DNA of 39,505 bases from Flavobacteriaceae bacterium (GTDB lineage: Bacteria; Bacteroidota; Bacteroidia; Flavobacteriales; Flavobacteriaceae): positions 1-39,505 of the forward strand of contig CANGTQ010000017.1 of the NCBI GenBank assembly GCA_947456955.1, in the 5' to 3' direction. The notes under the pieces were generated by a model that did not search any database, was not told the DNA's origin, and saw only the letters and a list, made by a program, of their open reading frames with translations. The stretch's first letter is position 1, and each line of letters starts with the position of its first letter. Both the position numbers and the translations under genes were made by a program. Shown here one piece after another: positions 15,952 to 25,000 of this stretch.

Positions 15952-16172
15952 AATCGGAATGACATTATAAAGAAGTTATTGTAAAAGGGTAGCTTTTTTA
16001 TTTCTAAAAAGAAAGTTAAAATTTATGAAATTGATGTAGTTTTATATTTGTTACATAGTCAACTATTTCAAAAAAAACTATATTCGCAGCGCTATTAATT
16101 TTTTTGTTTTTGTAACAAATACAAATTAAAAAAGATTACTAGCAATTAACCTAATAACCTATAATAATTAAT

Positions 16173-18323
16173 ATGAAAAAAATTGTTTTATCTCTGATTG
16201 TCGGGATATTATTGATGCCAATGAGCATAAAAGCCGACGAAGGAATGTGGTTCCTAATGTTTATCGAAAGATTAAACCACCGCGATATGCAAAAAATGGG
16301 ATTACAACTAACATCTGAAGAAATTTACAGTATCAACAATCACAGTTTGAAAGATGCTATTGTTCAATTCAATGGGGGGTGTACAGCCGAAATCATTTCT
16401 AAAGATGGTTTGGTTTTAACTAACCATCACTGTGGCTATGATGCGATTGCAGAACTTTCTACAGCTCAGAAAAACTTATTGAAAGATGGTTTTTGGGCAG
16501 AAAACAGAAAAGCAGAAATTAAACCTTCTAGCTTATTTGTTCGTTTCTTCGTTCGTATGGACGATGTTTCAAAGAGAATATTATCAAAAGTAAATCCTTC
16601 TATGTCGGAAGCCGATAGAGAAAAAGCAATTAATGCTGAAATCGCTGCTATCGAGAAAGAAAATAATGAAGGCGGAAAGTATACGGTTTCTGTAAGATCT
16701 TTTTTCCAAGGAAATGAATATTATTATTTTGTATATCAAGATTACAAAGACGTTCGTTTAGTAGGTACTCCACCTGAGAGTATTGGAAAATTTGGAGGTG
16801 ATACAGACAACTGGGAATGGCCTCGTCATACCGGTGATTTCTCAATGTTTAGAGTATATGCTGATGCAGCAGGAAATCCAGCAGAATATTCAGAAAATAA
16901 TGTTCCGTTACAACCAAAACATTTTTTGCCAGTTAATGTAGGCGGGGTAAAAGAAAATGATTTTGCCATGATTTTGGGTTATCCAGGTAGAACTAATAGA
17001 TGGATGCCAGCCGCCGGTATAGAGCAAAATGTAAAATTTGCTTACCCAGCTTGGGTAGAAGGTGCCAAAACTGGAATGGATGGCATGAAAAAATATATGG
17101 ATCAAAGCGATGCTTTGAACTTAGTATATGCTTCTAAATATGCTTCAACTGCAAACTATTGGAAAAACCGTCAAGGTATGATTGATGCCTTATCTAAATT
17201 TGGCACATCAAAAACAAAAGCAGCACAGGAAGCTAAATTTAATGCGTGGGCAAACAAACCGGCCAACAAAGCGAAGTACGGAAATGTTGTGGCAACTATC
17301 AATAAATATTACGGAATGACAAACGAAAAGTCAAGACATGATAATTATTTGCAACAATTATTCAGAACCACTTCATTTGGAACTGTTGGCAGAACATTAG
17401 GTCGTCAGTTAGAAATTTATGCAAAAGCCGATGCTACAAAGCGATTACAAATGGCTCAAGGAATTGAAGAAATGGCCGCAGAGTTTTTTAAAGAAGTTCA
17501 TATTCCGGCAGAAAAAGATATTTTATCGGCACAATTAAAATTGTATGCTACAAAATCAACTGGATATGCTATTGCACCAGCTGTGAAAAAAATTGCTGAT
17601 GAAAACAATAATGATTTCACAAAATATGTTAATGCAGCTTTTGATTTAAGTGTTTTCACATCTATGGATAGAATCAAAGCATTCTTAGCTATTCCAAGTC
17701 AAGGTCTTTTAGATAACGACCCATTATATTCGCTATCTAATAATATGTTGACTCATTTCAATTCTAAATCAGACGAAATTGCAAAAGCACAAAATGATTT
17801 TAGTGCTTCCTACCGATTATTAGTAGAAGGTCTAAGAGAATCTAAAATAGGAACTATTAAATATCCAGATGCCAATTCAACATTGCGTTTAACTTATGGA
17901 AAAGTTCGTTCATTACCTGCTGACAAACGTAATGACGCAAAAATCAATAACTATACAACACTTGATGGTCAAATTAAAAAGTATAAAAAGGGAGACCAAG
18001 AATTTGATTTACCAATAAAAGTTTTGGAAATGAATAAGAATAAAGACTATGGAAGATTTGCCGATAAAGATGGTTCACTTCATGTAAATTTCTTAACAGA
18101 TAATGATATCACAGGAGGAAACTCAGGTTCGCCAGTTCTTAATGGAAAAGGAGAATTGATTGGTTTGGCATTTGATGGTAATATTGAAGCTATGGCAGGA
18201 GATGTTATTTTTGATGCTAAACTACAGAGAACAATTAATGTTGATATTAGATATGTACTTTGGATAATTGAGAAATTTTCGGGAGCAAAACATATTGTAG
18301 ATGAAATGACATTGGTCAAGTAA
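16173..18323 (+). CDS. S46 family dipeptidyl-peptidase (DPP7-like)
   Basis: A 716-residue S46 serine peptidase with a signal peptide (residues 1 to about 21, ending SIKA before DEGMW). The likely triad is a His at residue 85 or 86 in LTNHHCGYD, Asp222 in WPRHTGDFS and Ser651 in GGNSGSPVLN. Eighteen residues after the Ser, at position 669, stands Gly (AFDGNIEA). In Porphyromonas enzymes Gly here goes with DPP7 (broad, hydrophobic P1) and Arg with DPP11 (acidic P1), so DPP7-like specificity is inferred. These periplasmic enzymes release dipeptides from oligopeptides as carbon and nitrogen food. It is monocistronic, ending at a strong terminator, with a 221-base AT-rich upstream region. Confidence 0.93.
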   Translation: MKKIVLSLIVGILLMPMSIKADEGMWFLMFIERLNHRDMQKMGLQLTSEEIYSINNHSLKDAIVQFNGGCTAEIISKDGLVLTNHHCGYDAIAELSTAQKNLLKDGFWAENRKAEIKPSSLFVRFFVRMDDVSKRILSKVNPSMSEADREKAINAEIAAIEKENNEGGKYTVSVRSFFQGNEYYYFVYQDYKDVRLVGTPPESIGKFGGDTDNWEWPRHTGDFSMFRVYADAAGNPAEYSENNVPLQPKHFLPVNVGGVKENDFAMILGYPGRTNRWMPAAGIEQNVKFAYPAWVEGAKTGMDGMKKYMDQSDALNLVYASKYASTANYWKNRQGMIDALSKFGTSKTKAAQEAKFNAWANKPANKAKYGNVVATINKYYGMTNEKSRHDNYLQQLFRTTSFGTVGRTLGRQLEIYAKADATKRLQMAQGIEEMAAEFFKEVHIPAEKDILSAQLKLYATKSTGYAIAPAVKKIADENNNDFTKYVNAAFDLSVFTSMDRIKAFLAIPSQGLLDNDPLYSLSNNMLTHFNSKSDEIAKAQNDFSASYRLLVEGLRESKIGTIKYPDANSTLRLTYGKVRSLPADKRNDAKINNYTTLDGQIKKYKKGDQEFDLPIKVLEMNKNKDYGRFADKDGSLHVNFLTDNDITGGNSGSPVLNGKGELIGLAFDGNIEAMAGDVIFDAKLQRTINVDIRYVLWIIEKFSGAKHIVDEMTLVK

Positions 18324-18364
18324 ATCAATTTTCTATTTCTGAAAAATCTAAAGTAATAAATAAT

Positions 18365-18396
18365 AATCCGTCTAGTTTTTTCTAGACGGATTTTTT
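18365..18396 (+). terminator. Intrinsic terminator after the S46 peptidase
   Basis: AATCCGTCTAG at 18365-18375 pairs with CTAGACGGATT at 18382-18392, an 11-base perfect stem with a T6 loop, followed by a run of T to 18396. A textbook rho-independent terminator. Confidence 0.9.
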
Positions 18397-18431
18397 CTAA
18401 TAAATGTATTATAAAAACACTATTAATAAAC

Positions 18432-18439
18432 TACATTTG
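18432..18439 (+). promoter_or_regulatory. Possible -7 element upstream of the TPR gene
   Basis: TACATTTG matches TAnnTTTG and lies 28 bases before the TPR ATG, just after the terminator of the preceding gene. No TTG is present at the -33 distance, so it is only a candidate. Confidence 0.3.
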
Positions 18440-18467
18440 TTATCTTACTGAGTCAATTCCCTAGAAA

Positions 18468-19166
18468 ATGAAAAAGCTATTTCTTATCATTTTTTTATTG
18501 CCAACTTTCGCTTTCTCACAAACAAGTTTTGAGAAAGCAGATAAGCTATTTAGCCAAGAAAAATATGCTGCAGCAAAACCCATTTACGAAAGTATTTTAA
18601 ATGATAACCCAACAAATTTAAAAGTTATTGAAAGCCTGGGTGATATAGAGATTCATCTGAAAAATTGGGATAAAGCTATTTTCCATTATCAAACATTAAA
18701 AAAACTAAAACCGTCGGAAGCTAATTACTATTATAAATATGGAGGTGCTTTGGGCTTAAAATCACAAGCAGGTGGGAAATGGGTAGCCATTAGATTGATT
18801 GGCGATATGAAAGCATCTTTTGAAAAAGCCATTTCTTTAAATCCAAAACATATAGAAGCCCGATGGGCAATGATAGAATATTATCTTCAAGTGCCAGGAC
18901 TTTTTGGAGGAAGTGAGAAAAAAGCACAACGTTATGTCAATGAATTGATGACTTTGTCTCCGGTTGATGGCTATTTGGCAAAAGGTAGAATTGATGAATA
19001 TTTTGAACGCTACAAAAGTGCAGAAAGAAATTATATAAAGGCAATAGAAGTTGGAGGTTCAAAAACAACTTATGAACGTTTGGCTTCACTATATAAAGTC
19101 AAACTTATGCAACCCGAGAAAGCCATTAAAGTTTTAGAAGAATATAAAGACAGAAATAAATCATAA
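18468..19166 (+). CDS. Exported tetratricopeptide repeat protein
   Basis: A 232-residue protein with a cleavable signal peptide (MKKLFLIIFLLPTFAFSQ). It has about four TPR-like helix pairs, for instance FEKADKLFSQEKYAAAKPIYES and later YFERYKSAERNYIKAIEVG and PEKAIKVLEEYK. It is predicted to act as a protein-binding scaffold in the periplasm; no partner can be named. Its stop codon overlaps the start of mpl by one base (TAATG), so translation of the two is probably coupled. This links it to cell-wall metabolism only by position. Confidence 0.8.
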   Translation: MKKLFLIIFLLPTFAFSQTSFEKADKLFSQEKYAAAKPIYESILNDNPTNLKVIESLGDIEIHLKNWDKAIFHYQTLKKLKPSEANYYYKYGGALGLKSQAGGKWVAIRLIGDMKASFEKAISLNPKHIEARWAMIEYYLQVPGLFGGSEKKAQRYVNELMTLSPVDGYLAKGRIDEYFERYKSAERNYIKAIEVGGSKTTYERLASLYKVKLMQPEKAIKVLEEYKDRNKS

Positions 19167-20521
19167 TGAGAACCCATTTTATAGCCATTGGCGGCGCAGC
19201 CATGCACAACCTTGCATTGGCATTACACAACAAAGGATATCAAGTTACCGGAAGCGATGATGCCATATTTGAACCTTCTAAATCACGATTAGAAAAGAAA
19301 GGATTATTGCCAGTTGAATTTGGTTGGTTTCCCGAAAAAATAACAGCTGATATCGAAGCCATAATTCTCGGAATGCATGCTAAAGCAGATAATCCGGAAT
19401 TGTTGAAGGCACAGGAATTAGGTTTGAAAATCTATTCGTATCCAGAGTTTTTATACGAACAATCTAAAAATAAAACCCGTGTTGTGATTGGTGGTTCTCA
19501 CGGAAAGACAACCATCACATCAATGATTTTGCACGTGATGCATTATCATAATATTGAAGTTGACTATATGGTTGGTGCTCAGCTGGAAGGATTTGATACT
19601 ATGGTACATTTAACACATGAAAATGATTTTATTGTTTTGGAAGGCGACGAATATTTGTCATCTCCAATAGACAGAAGACCCAAGTTTCATTTGTACCAAC
19701 CTAATATTGCATTACTTTCGGGCATTGCCTGGGATCATATCAATGTGTTTCCAACGTTTGAGAATTATTTGGAGCAATTTGAAATCTTTGTTAACCAAAT
19801 TACCAAAGGCGGCATTTTAGTCTATAATGAAGAAGATGACACCGTAAAAAAAGTAGCCGAAGAAACGACCAATATCATAAGAAGATTGCCTTATAAAACA
19901 CCAAGTTATTCTGTTGAAGACGGAACCACGTTATTAGATACACCTGAAGGCCCTATGCCGATTGAAGTTTTTGGAGCACACAATCTCAATAATCTGGCTG
20001 GCGCCAAATGGATTTGCCAAAATATGGGTGTAGACGAGGCTGATTTCTACGAAGCAATTGCCAGTTTCAAAGGCGCATCCAAGCGATTAGAGAAAATAGC
20101 CGAAAGCAAAGGAAAAGTAGCCTATAAAGATTTTGCACATTCGCCAAGTAAAGTTTCTGCAACGACCAAAGCCGTAAAAGCACAATATCCAAACCGAAAA
20201 TTAGTAGCTTGTTTGGAGTTGCATACCTATAGCAGTTTGAATGCTGAATTCCTAAAAGAATACGAGGGAGCTCTAGATGCTGCGGATGTTGCTGTGGTTT
20301 TCTATTCGCCCGATGCCGTTAAAATTAAACAGTTGGAGGAAGTAAGTTATGACCAAATTGCACAATCTTTCCAACGTGATGATTTGATTATTTATACTAA
20401 TCCGGCAGAATTTAAAGACTTCCTTTTTAATTACGATTTGAATAATTCGGCTCTATTATTAATGAGTTCTGGGAATTATGGCGGATTAAATTTTGATGAG
20501 TTAAAAAGATTGATTAATTAA
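19166..20521 (+). CDS. mpl: UDP-N-acetylmuramate:L-alanyl-gamma-D-glutamyl-meso-diaminopimelate ligase (Mur ligase family)
   Basis: A 451-residue Mur ligase with the N-terminal UDP-binding fold (HFIAIGGAAMHNLALAL), ATP loop GGSHGKTT at residues 109-116, a central domain with LEGDEYLSSPIDRRPKF, and a C-terminal domain with DFAHSPSKV and LELHTYSSLN. The LEGDEY and DFAHSP signatures point to Mpl rather than MurC. Mpl reattaches recycled murein tripeptide to UDP-MurNAc in the cytoplasm. It overlaps the TPR gene by one base and is followed by radC after 32 bases. Confidence 0.88.
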   Translation: MRTHFIAIGGAAMHNLALALHNKGYQVTGSDDAIFEPSKSRLEKKGLLPVEFGWFPEKITADIEAIILGMHAKADNPELLKAQELGLKIYSYPEFLYEQSKNKTRVVIGGSHGKTTITSMILHVMHYHNIEVDYMVGAQLEGFDTMVHLTHENDFIVLEGDEYLSSPIDRRPKFHLYQPNIALLSGIAWDHINVFPTFENYLEQFEIFVNQITKGGILVYNEEDDTVKKVAEETTNIIRRLPYKTPSYSVEDGTTLLDTPEGPMPIEVFGAHNLNNLAGAKWICQNMGVDEADFYEAIASFKGASKRLEKIAESKGKVAYKDFAHSPSKVSATTKAVKAQYPNRKLVACLELHTYSSLNAEFLKEYEGALDAADVAVVFYSPDAVKIKQLEEVSYDQIAQSFQRDDLIIYTNPAEFKDFLFNYDLNNSALLLMSSGNYGGLNFDELKRLIN

Positions 20522-20553
20522 TAAAAATTCTTACATTTATCATTATTTCTTTA

Positions 20554-21249
20554 ATGATGAGTGAACAAAAATTTTCTATAAAAAATTGGGCTGAAGACGA
20601 TAAGCCTCGCGAAAAGCTAATGCTGAAAGGAAAAGCAGCTTTGAGCGATGCCGAGTTAGTAGCTATTCTAATTGGTTCAGGTAGTAGAAATGAGTGTGCA
20701 GTTAGTTTAAGCAAACGAATATTAGCAAGCGTTGATAACAACCTGAATGCTCTAGGAAAATTATCCTTAAAACAATTAATGGAATTCAAAGGAATAGGTG
20801 AGGCGAAAGCTGTTTCCATTGCTGCGGCTTTAGAACTAGGAAGAAGGCGCAGATCAGAAGAAGTTATAGAACTTCAGAAGATAACTTCAAGTAAAGCCGT
20901 ATTCGAAATCATGCAACCCATTATTGGCGAATTACCTCATGAGGAATTTTGGGTGTTATATCTCAATAATTCCAATAAAGTAATTCATAAATCACAATTG
21001 TCAAAAGGTGGAATAACAGGAACTGTTGTTGATATTAGATTAATTTTTAAAACTGCTTTGGAAAATAGAGCTATTTCCATAATTTTGACACACAATCATC
21101 CCTCAGGAAAATTGCAAGCCAGTGATGCCGATAAGGATATTACCAAAAAACTAAAAGTAGCCGGCGAACAATTAGACATTAAAGTGCTTGACCATATTAT
21201 TATTACTGAAAATGGTTATTTGAGTTTTCAAGATGAGGGCATTTTTTAA
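20554..21249 (+). CDS. radC: RadC family protein (JAMM/JAB domain)
   Basis: A 231-residue RadC. The N-terminal region starts IKNWAEDDKPREKLMLKG and contains a helix-hairpin-helix segment (LMEFKGIGEAKAVSIAAALELGRR). The C-terminal JAB1/MPN domain holds the metal motif HNHPSG at residues 180-185 with Asp193 in ASDADKD. The name comes from an old DNA-repair assignment; its biochemical role is still debated. ATGATG at 20554 gives two equivalent starts. It belongs to the mpl to YjjG run of close genes, with the next ATG two bases after its stop. Confidence 0.93.
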   Translation: MMSEQKFSIKNWAEDDKPREKLMLKGKAALSDAELVAILIGSGSRNECAVSLSKRILASVDNNLNALGKLSLKQLMEFKGIGEAKAVSIAAALELGRRRRSEEVIELQKITSSKAVFEIMQPIIGELPHEEFWVLYLNNSNKVIHKSQLSKGGITGTVVDIRLIFKTALENRAISIILTHNHPSGKLQASDADKDITKKLKVAGEQLDIKVLDHIIITENGYLSFQDEGIF

Positions 21250-21250
21250 A

Positions 21251-21937
21251 ATGAAAAACATAACAGACATTTTCTTCGATTTAGATCATACACTTTGGGA
21301 TTTTGATAAAAATTCTATTTTGGCATTTGAAAAAATATTTACAGAACATCATCCAACTATTGATACCAATACCTTTATTGAAATATACGCTCCCATAAAT
21401 CAAGCCTGCTGGAAATTATATCAGGTTGATAAAATGACGCATGAAGAGTTGCGTTATGAGCGACTAAGACAATCTTTTGATGCGTTGGGCTATAAGATTT
21501 CAGATGATGAGATAGATAGGATTGCTATTGATTATATTGCTTTTTTACCAGATAACAATCAATTGTTTGATGGTACTATAGAAGTTTTAGAATATTTAAC
21601 TTCAAAGTATAATTTGCATATTATTACTAATGGTTTTGCTGAAGTACAGCAACGAAAAATGTATCATTCAGGATTGGAGAAGTATTTTCAAACTATTACT
21701 AATTCCGAAATGGCAGGGGTGAAAAAACCACACAGTACTATTTTTGAATTTGCGTTATCTCTGGCTAATGTAAAAAAAGAAAATGCAATTATGATAGGTG
21801 ATTGTATTGATGCTGATGTGCGTGGTGCTATGGCTTTTGGAATGCAAGCTATTTTATTTGATGAAAAAGAAATGCATTCTCCAGAAGAAGAAATAATGGT
21901 GATTAAACATTTATTAGAATTAAAAAATATATTGTAA
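21251..21937 (+). CDS. YjjG family noncanonical pyrimidine nucleotidase (HAD phosphatase)
   Basis: A 228-residue HAD-superfamily hydrolase. Motif I is FFDLDHTLWDFD with the nucleophile Asp, motif II is in HIITNGFAEVQ, motif III is the Lys in AGVKKPHS, and motif IV is MIGDCIDADVRGA. YjjG enzymes dephosphorylate noncanonical pyrimidine nucleotides and so clean the pool. The frame is open from an ATG at 21233 inside radC, but the ATG at 21251 starts the normal MKNITDIFFDLD N-terminus and avoids the overlap. The preceding radC ends at 21249. Confidence 0.88.
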   Translation: MKNITDIFFDLDHTLWDFDKNSILAFEKIFTEHHPTIDTNTFIEIYAPINQACWKLYQVDKMTHEELRYERLRQSFDALGYKISDDEIDRIAIDYIAFLPDNNQLFDGTIEVLEYLTSKYNLHIITNGFAEVQQRKMYHSGLEKYFQTITNSEMAGVKKPHSTIFEFALSLANVKKENAIMIGDCIDADVRGAMAFGMQAILFDEKEMHSPEEEIMVIKHLLELKNIL

Positions 21938-21938
21938 A

Positions 21939-22643
21939 ATGAAATCGAAGATTCTATTGTTGTTTATTTTAACCTCGAGCTATGCTTTTTCGCAAAGCGT
22001 TAACGATTATCAATATGTGATTGTACCTGTTAAGTATGATTTTTTATCTAAAGAGGACCAATATGGCCTGAACACATTAACCAAATTATTACTGCAGAAA
22101 TATGGTTTTAAAGCGTATTTAAGCAATGAAGAAATCCCGTTAAATACATACAATCAAAAATGCAATTTTTTATATGCTGATTTTATACAAGACAAGAGTA
22201 TGTTTGTTACTAAAGTAAAACTAGCTTTGAAAGATTGCAAAGGGAAAGTTGTTTTCGAAACGCAATTTGGTTCAAGTCGTGAGAAAGAATTTGCAGTAGC
22301 TTATAATCAGGCATTTCGTGAATCAGGAAAATCATTTGATAAGTTAAATTATAAGTATAACGGCAAAAATAATTCTTCAATTTCTCAAGAACCATCCAAA
22401 ACAATTGTTTCTGAAATAAATTCTGAAACTTTTTATTTTGCCCAACCTACAGCTAATGGTTTTCAAGTTGTTGACAATGAGCCTAAAGTCATAATGAAAT
22501 TATATACTACTACTCAAAAGAATGTATTTATTGGTTTAAAAGGAAACACAAATGGAGTTGTAATTTCGAAAAACGGAAAATGGTTTTTTGAATATTATGA
22601 TGGTGATATGCTTATTTCGGAATCAATAAATCTTCGGTTTTAA
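21939..22643 (+). CDS. Exported hypothetical protein
   Basis: A 234-residue protein not recognised as any known family. It has a signal peptide (MKSKILLLFILTSSYAFSQ). The body has a mixed alpha/beta look, with two spaced Cys (in QKCNFLY and KDCKGKV), the first ~125 residues being more conserved-looking than the Asn/Ser linker around residue 145. A beta-rich tail (NVFIGLKGNTNGVVISKNGKWFF) follows. It starts one base after the YjjG stop and is the last gene of the TPR-mpl-radC-YjjG run, so it is likely co-transcribed. A periplasmic or lipid-side role is likely, but no function is claimed. Confidence 0.75.
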   Translation: MKSKILLLFILTSSYAFSQSVNDYQYVIVPVKYDFLSKEDQYGLNTLTKLLLQKYGFKAYLSNEEIPLNTYNQKCNFLYADFIQDKSMFVTKVKLALKDCKGKVVFETQFGSSREKEFAVAYNQAFRESGKSFDKLNYKYNGKNNSSISQEPSKTIVSEINSETFYFAQPTANGFQVVDNEPKVIMKLYTTTQKNVFIGLKGNTNGVVISKNGKWFFEYYDGDMLISESINLRF

Positions 22644-22667
22644 TTTTAAGAACAAACACTTTTTCAC

Positions 22668-22742
22668 CATTAAGAAATTAAGTTTTTCCATTAAGTTTAG
22701 TTAAGTCTTAATGAAATTCTTAATTTTCTCAACTTCTTAATG
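22668..22742. repeat. Intergenic word repeat R10 (CATTAAGAAATTAAG)
   Basis: CATTAAGAAATTAAG at 22668-22682, CATTAAG again near 22689, then CTTAATG near 22707, CTTAATTTT and TTCTTAATG at 22734-22742. The outer ends pair over nine bases. It lies between two convergent genes and could act as a bidirectional terminator. The 15-mer is repeated, inverted, at 25031-25045. Confidence 0.75.
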
Positions 22743-22761
22743 TTAATTTTATCACCGCAAA

Positions 22762-24039
22762 CTAATACCCATATTTGTCCTTCCAACGGTTCTTTAAAAA
22801 ATTGCGTAATTCGTTTTCACGGGCATTGTTTCCTGGTTTATAGAAAGCCGTATTTTTTATTTCATCTGGTAAGTATTCTTGTTCAGAAAAGTTGTTTTCA
22901 TAGCTGTGTGAGTATTGGTATTCCTCTCCATAACCCAATTCCTTCATCAACTTAGTAGGCGCATTTCGCAAATGAATCGGCACTGATAAATCACCCGTTT
23001 GCTTCACCACTTGTTGTGCCTCACCGATAGCCATATAACTCGCATTGCTTTTTGCAGAAGTGGCTAAATAAACAGCACATTGACTCAGAATGATTCTACT
23101 TTCGGGATAACCAATAGTTGAAACTGCCTGAAACGTATTATTCGCCATGATAAATGCAGTAGGATTAGCATTGCCGATATCTTCACTGGATAGAATTAAC
23201 ATTCGTCGGGCAATAAACTTTACGTCTTCACCTCCTTCAATCATTCGGGCTAACCAATACACAGCGCCATTTGGATCGCTTCCACGGATTGATTTTATAA
23301 ACGCCGAAACAATATCGTAATGCTGTTCGCCAGTTTTATCATAAAGCACTGTATTTTGTTGTACCAATTCCAATACTTTATTATTGGTTATTGTAATTGG
23401 TCCTTCAGGGCTTGCGTTTACGACCAGTTCAAAAATATTTAATAGCTTTCGTCCATCGCCACCGGAAAGTCGGAGCAGCGCTTCTGTTTCTTTTAGTTTT
23501 ATTTTTTTGGAAGCCATAAACGTATCTTCCATGATTGCTCGTTGTAATAAAGCCAATAAATCATCCTTTGAAAACGGATTTAAAACATACACCTGACAAC
23601 GTGACAAAAGCGCCGGAATAACTTCAAAACTTGGATTTTCAGTAGTGGCACCAATTAACGTAATCCAACCTTTTTCTACCGCAGCCAAAAGCGAATCCTG
23701 TTGCGATTTACTAAACCGATGAATCTCGTCAATAAACAAAATCGGATTTTTTGCTGTGAACAAACCACCGCTAAGTTTGGCTTTTTCAATTACCTCGCGA
23801 ATAGCTGCCACACCGCTATTTATTGCGCTTATTTCATAAAACGGACGATTACTTTGCCTGGCAATAATCTGTGCTAACGTTGTTTTTCCTGTACCTGGCG
23901 AACCCCAAAAAATCATAGACGGAATTATGCCACGAGCAATTTGTTGGGTCAATGAACCATTTACTCCAACAAGGTGAAGCTGACTGATATAATCTTCTAA
24001 ACGTTGTGGTCTGATGCGTTCTGCAAGTGGTGCTTCCAT
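22762..24039 (-). CDS. rarA: Replication-associated recombination protein A (MgsA/WRNIP1-type AAA+ ATPase)
   Basis: A 425-residue AAA+ ATPase. Walker A is GSPGTGKTT at residues 46-54, Walker B is [10 protein letters not shown] at about 100-109, sensor 1 is [10 protein letters not shown], and the C-terminal half carries the MgsA tetramerisation region, including [22 protein letters not shown]. It acts at stalled replication forks and is related to clamp-loader subunits. [12 protein letters not shown] is the standard start. A good promoter match is found upstream on the minus strand, with its -33 in word repeat R11. The gene stands alone between a convergent hypothetical gene and a divergent rhomboid gene. 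Confidence 0.95.
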   Translation of the reverse strand: MEAPLAERIRPQRLEDYISQLHLVGVNGSLTQQIARGIIPSMIFWGSPGTGKTTLAQIIARQSNRPFYEISAINSGVAAIREVIEKAKLSGGLFTAKNPILFIDEIHRFSKSQQDSLLAAVEKGWITLIGATTENPSFEVIPALLSRCQVYVLNPFSKDDLLALLQRAIMEDTFMASKKIKLKETEALLRLSGGDGRKLLNIFELVVNASPEGPITITNNKVLELVQQNTVLYDKTGEQHYDIVSAFIKSIRGSDPNGAVYWLARMIEGGEDVKFIARRMLILSSEDIGNANPTAFIMANNTFQAVSTIGYPESRIILSQCAVYLATSAKSNASYMAIGEAQQVVKQTGDLSVPIHLRNAPTKLMKELGYGEEYQYSHSYENNFSEQEYLPDEIKNTAFYKPGNNARENELRNFLKNRWKDKYGY

Positions 24040-24044
24040 TTTTT

Positions 24045-24173
24045 AATTTGAAAATGTGGGAATTTGAAAATTTGAAAAATGAATAAAGGATTTTAAATGG
24101 TTGAAGCACAAATTTAATCATAATAGATTATAATTTTCAAATTATCTCATCTTCAAATTTTCAAATTGATATG
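24045..24173. repeat. Intergenic word repeat R11 (AATTTGAAAATTTGAA, 16-base inverted)
   Basis: AATTTGAAAATTTGAA at 24061-24076 and its exact complement TTCAAATTTTCAAATT at 24152-24167 are separated by 75 bases. Additional AATTTGAAAA and TTTTCAAATT copies lie outside each arm. The centre contains the -7 element of rarA. Confidence 0.8.
24109..24141 (-). promoter_or_regulatory. Probable rarA promoter
   Basis: On the minus strand TTTG (24138-24141) and TAAATTTG (24109-24116) are 21 bases apart, a complete consensus match. The -33 is part of a TTTTCAAATT word of repeat R11. The leader to the rarA ATG would be about 60 bases and would contain the left arm of the repeat. Confidence 0.55.
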
Positions 24174-24202
24174 ACAAATTAGCATTACTTTTATTTTGGT
24201 TG

Positions 24203-24210
24203 TATTTTTG
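24203..24210 (+). promoter_or_regulatory. Possible -7 element of the rhomboid gene
   Basis: TATTTTTG matches TAnnTTTG and lies 31 bases before the ATG. No -33 is found at a suitable distance. Confidence 0.25.
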
Positions 24211-24241
24211 ACTAGATCAAAAAGTATTTTTAGTTTTTCCA

Positions 24242-25000
24242 ATGAACGATTATCATCATTTTAAGTTTACACCATCGGTTTGGCTAGTGCCGGCAATTAT
24301 TCTTATAATAATGTGGTTCATTTTCTTTTTTGAAAATAGTTTCAATGTTGATTTGACTTCACACGGAATTTTACCAAGAACTGTTACAGGTTTACAAGGC
24401 GTAATTTTTAGTCCGTTTCTTCATGGAAGTTTGAATCATATAGCCAACAATTCCATTCCCTTATTTATTCTGACAACGGCATTAATTTTTTTCTATAGGG
24501 ATATATCACTAAAGATATTGTTCTATGGCATTTTACTTTCCGGATTGATAACCTGGGTAATTGGCAGAGAATCGTTTCATGTAGGTGCTAGTAGTTTGAT
24601 ATATGTGTTGGTTTCTTTTATTTTTTTTAAAGGAATGATGACGCAATATTATAGATTGATGGCTTTGTCAATGGCGGTTGTACTATTTTATGGTGGAATG
24701 ATATGGTATGTTTTTCCGGATATTGACAAAACGATTTCCTGGGAAGGTCATTTAGCAGGTTTGATTACCGGATTTTTCTTCGCAGCTTATTATAAAACTC
24801 CCGATTATAAAAAAGCGATACAATACAATTGGGAAAAGCCCGATTTTAACCCGGAAGAAGATCCTTTTATGAAGCATTTTGATGAAAACGGAAATTTTGT
24901 CAATACACCAAATGAGGAAGAGAAGGTTGAACAAGATAGCTCAACAGCAACAATCAATTATTTATATGATTTTAAAGAGAATAAAAATTTAAACCATTAA
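24242..25000 (+). CDS. Rhomboid family intramembrane serine protease
   Basis: A 252-residue membrane protein with about six transmembrane segments. The rhomboid signatures are HGSLNHIANN (residues 61-70), the catalytic Ser117 in HVGASSLIY, and His170 in WEGHLAGLITG, which completes the Ser-His dyad. It cleaves membrane proteins within or next to the bilayer of the inner membrane; substrates are unknown. A soluble acidic tail of about 65 residues (from NWEKPDFNPEED) follows the last membrane segment. Its stop codon lies in word repeat R12. It diverges from rarA and converges on rlmB. Confidence 0.9.
   Translation: MNDYHHFKFTPSVWLVPAIILIIMWFIFFFENSFNVDLTSHGILPRTVTGLQGVIFSPFLHGSLNHIANNSIPLFILTTALIFFYRDISLKILFYGILLSGLITWVIGRESFHVGASSLIYVLVSFIFFKGMMTQYYRLMALSMAVVLFYGGMIWYVFPDIDKTISWEGHLAGLITGFFFAAYYKTPDYKKAIQYNWEKPDFNPEEDPFMKHFDENGNFVNTPNEEEKVEQDSSTATINYLYDFKENKNLNH

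Noticed and set aside
16043..16050. TATATTTG as promoter of the S46 peptidase
   Set aside because: It matches the -7 consensus but has no -33 at 17-23 bases and lies 120 bases from the ATG in very AT-rich DNA, where chance matches are expected.
15952..16172. Possible small RNA or gene in the obgE-S46 spacer
   Set aside because: 221 AT-rich bases with a poor AAAAG/CTTTTTT dyad near 15985; no open frame, tRNA-like fold or conserved motif could be supported.
21233..21250. Earlier ATG for the YjjG-type gene
   Set aside because: It overlaps radC and adds six residues not typical of the family; ATG at 21251 gives the normal N-terminus.
24045..24173. CRISPR-like array in the rarA-rhomboid spacer
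   Set aside because: The repeats are short, AT-rich and inverted, with no constant spacer length and no cas genes; it fits the word-repeat family.
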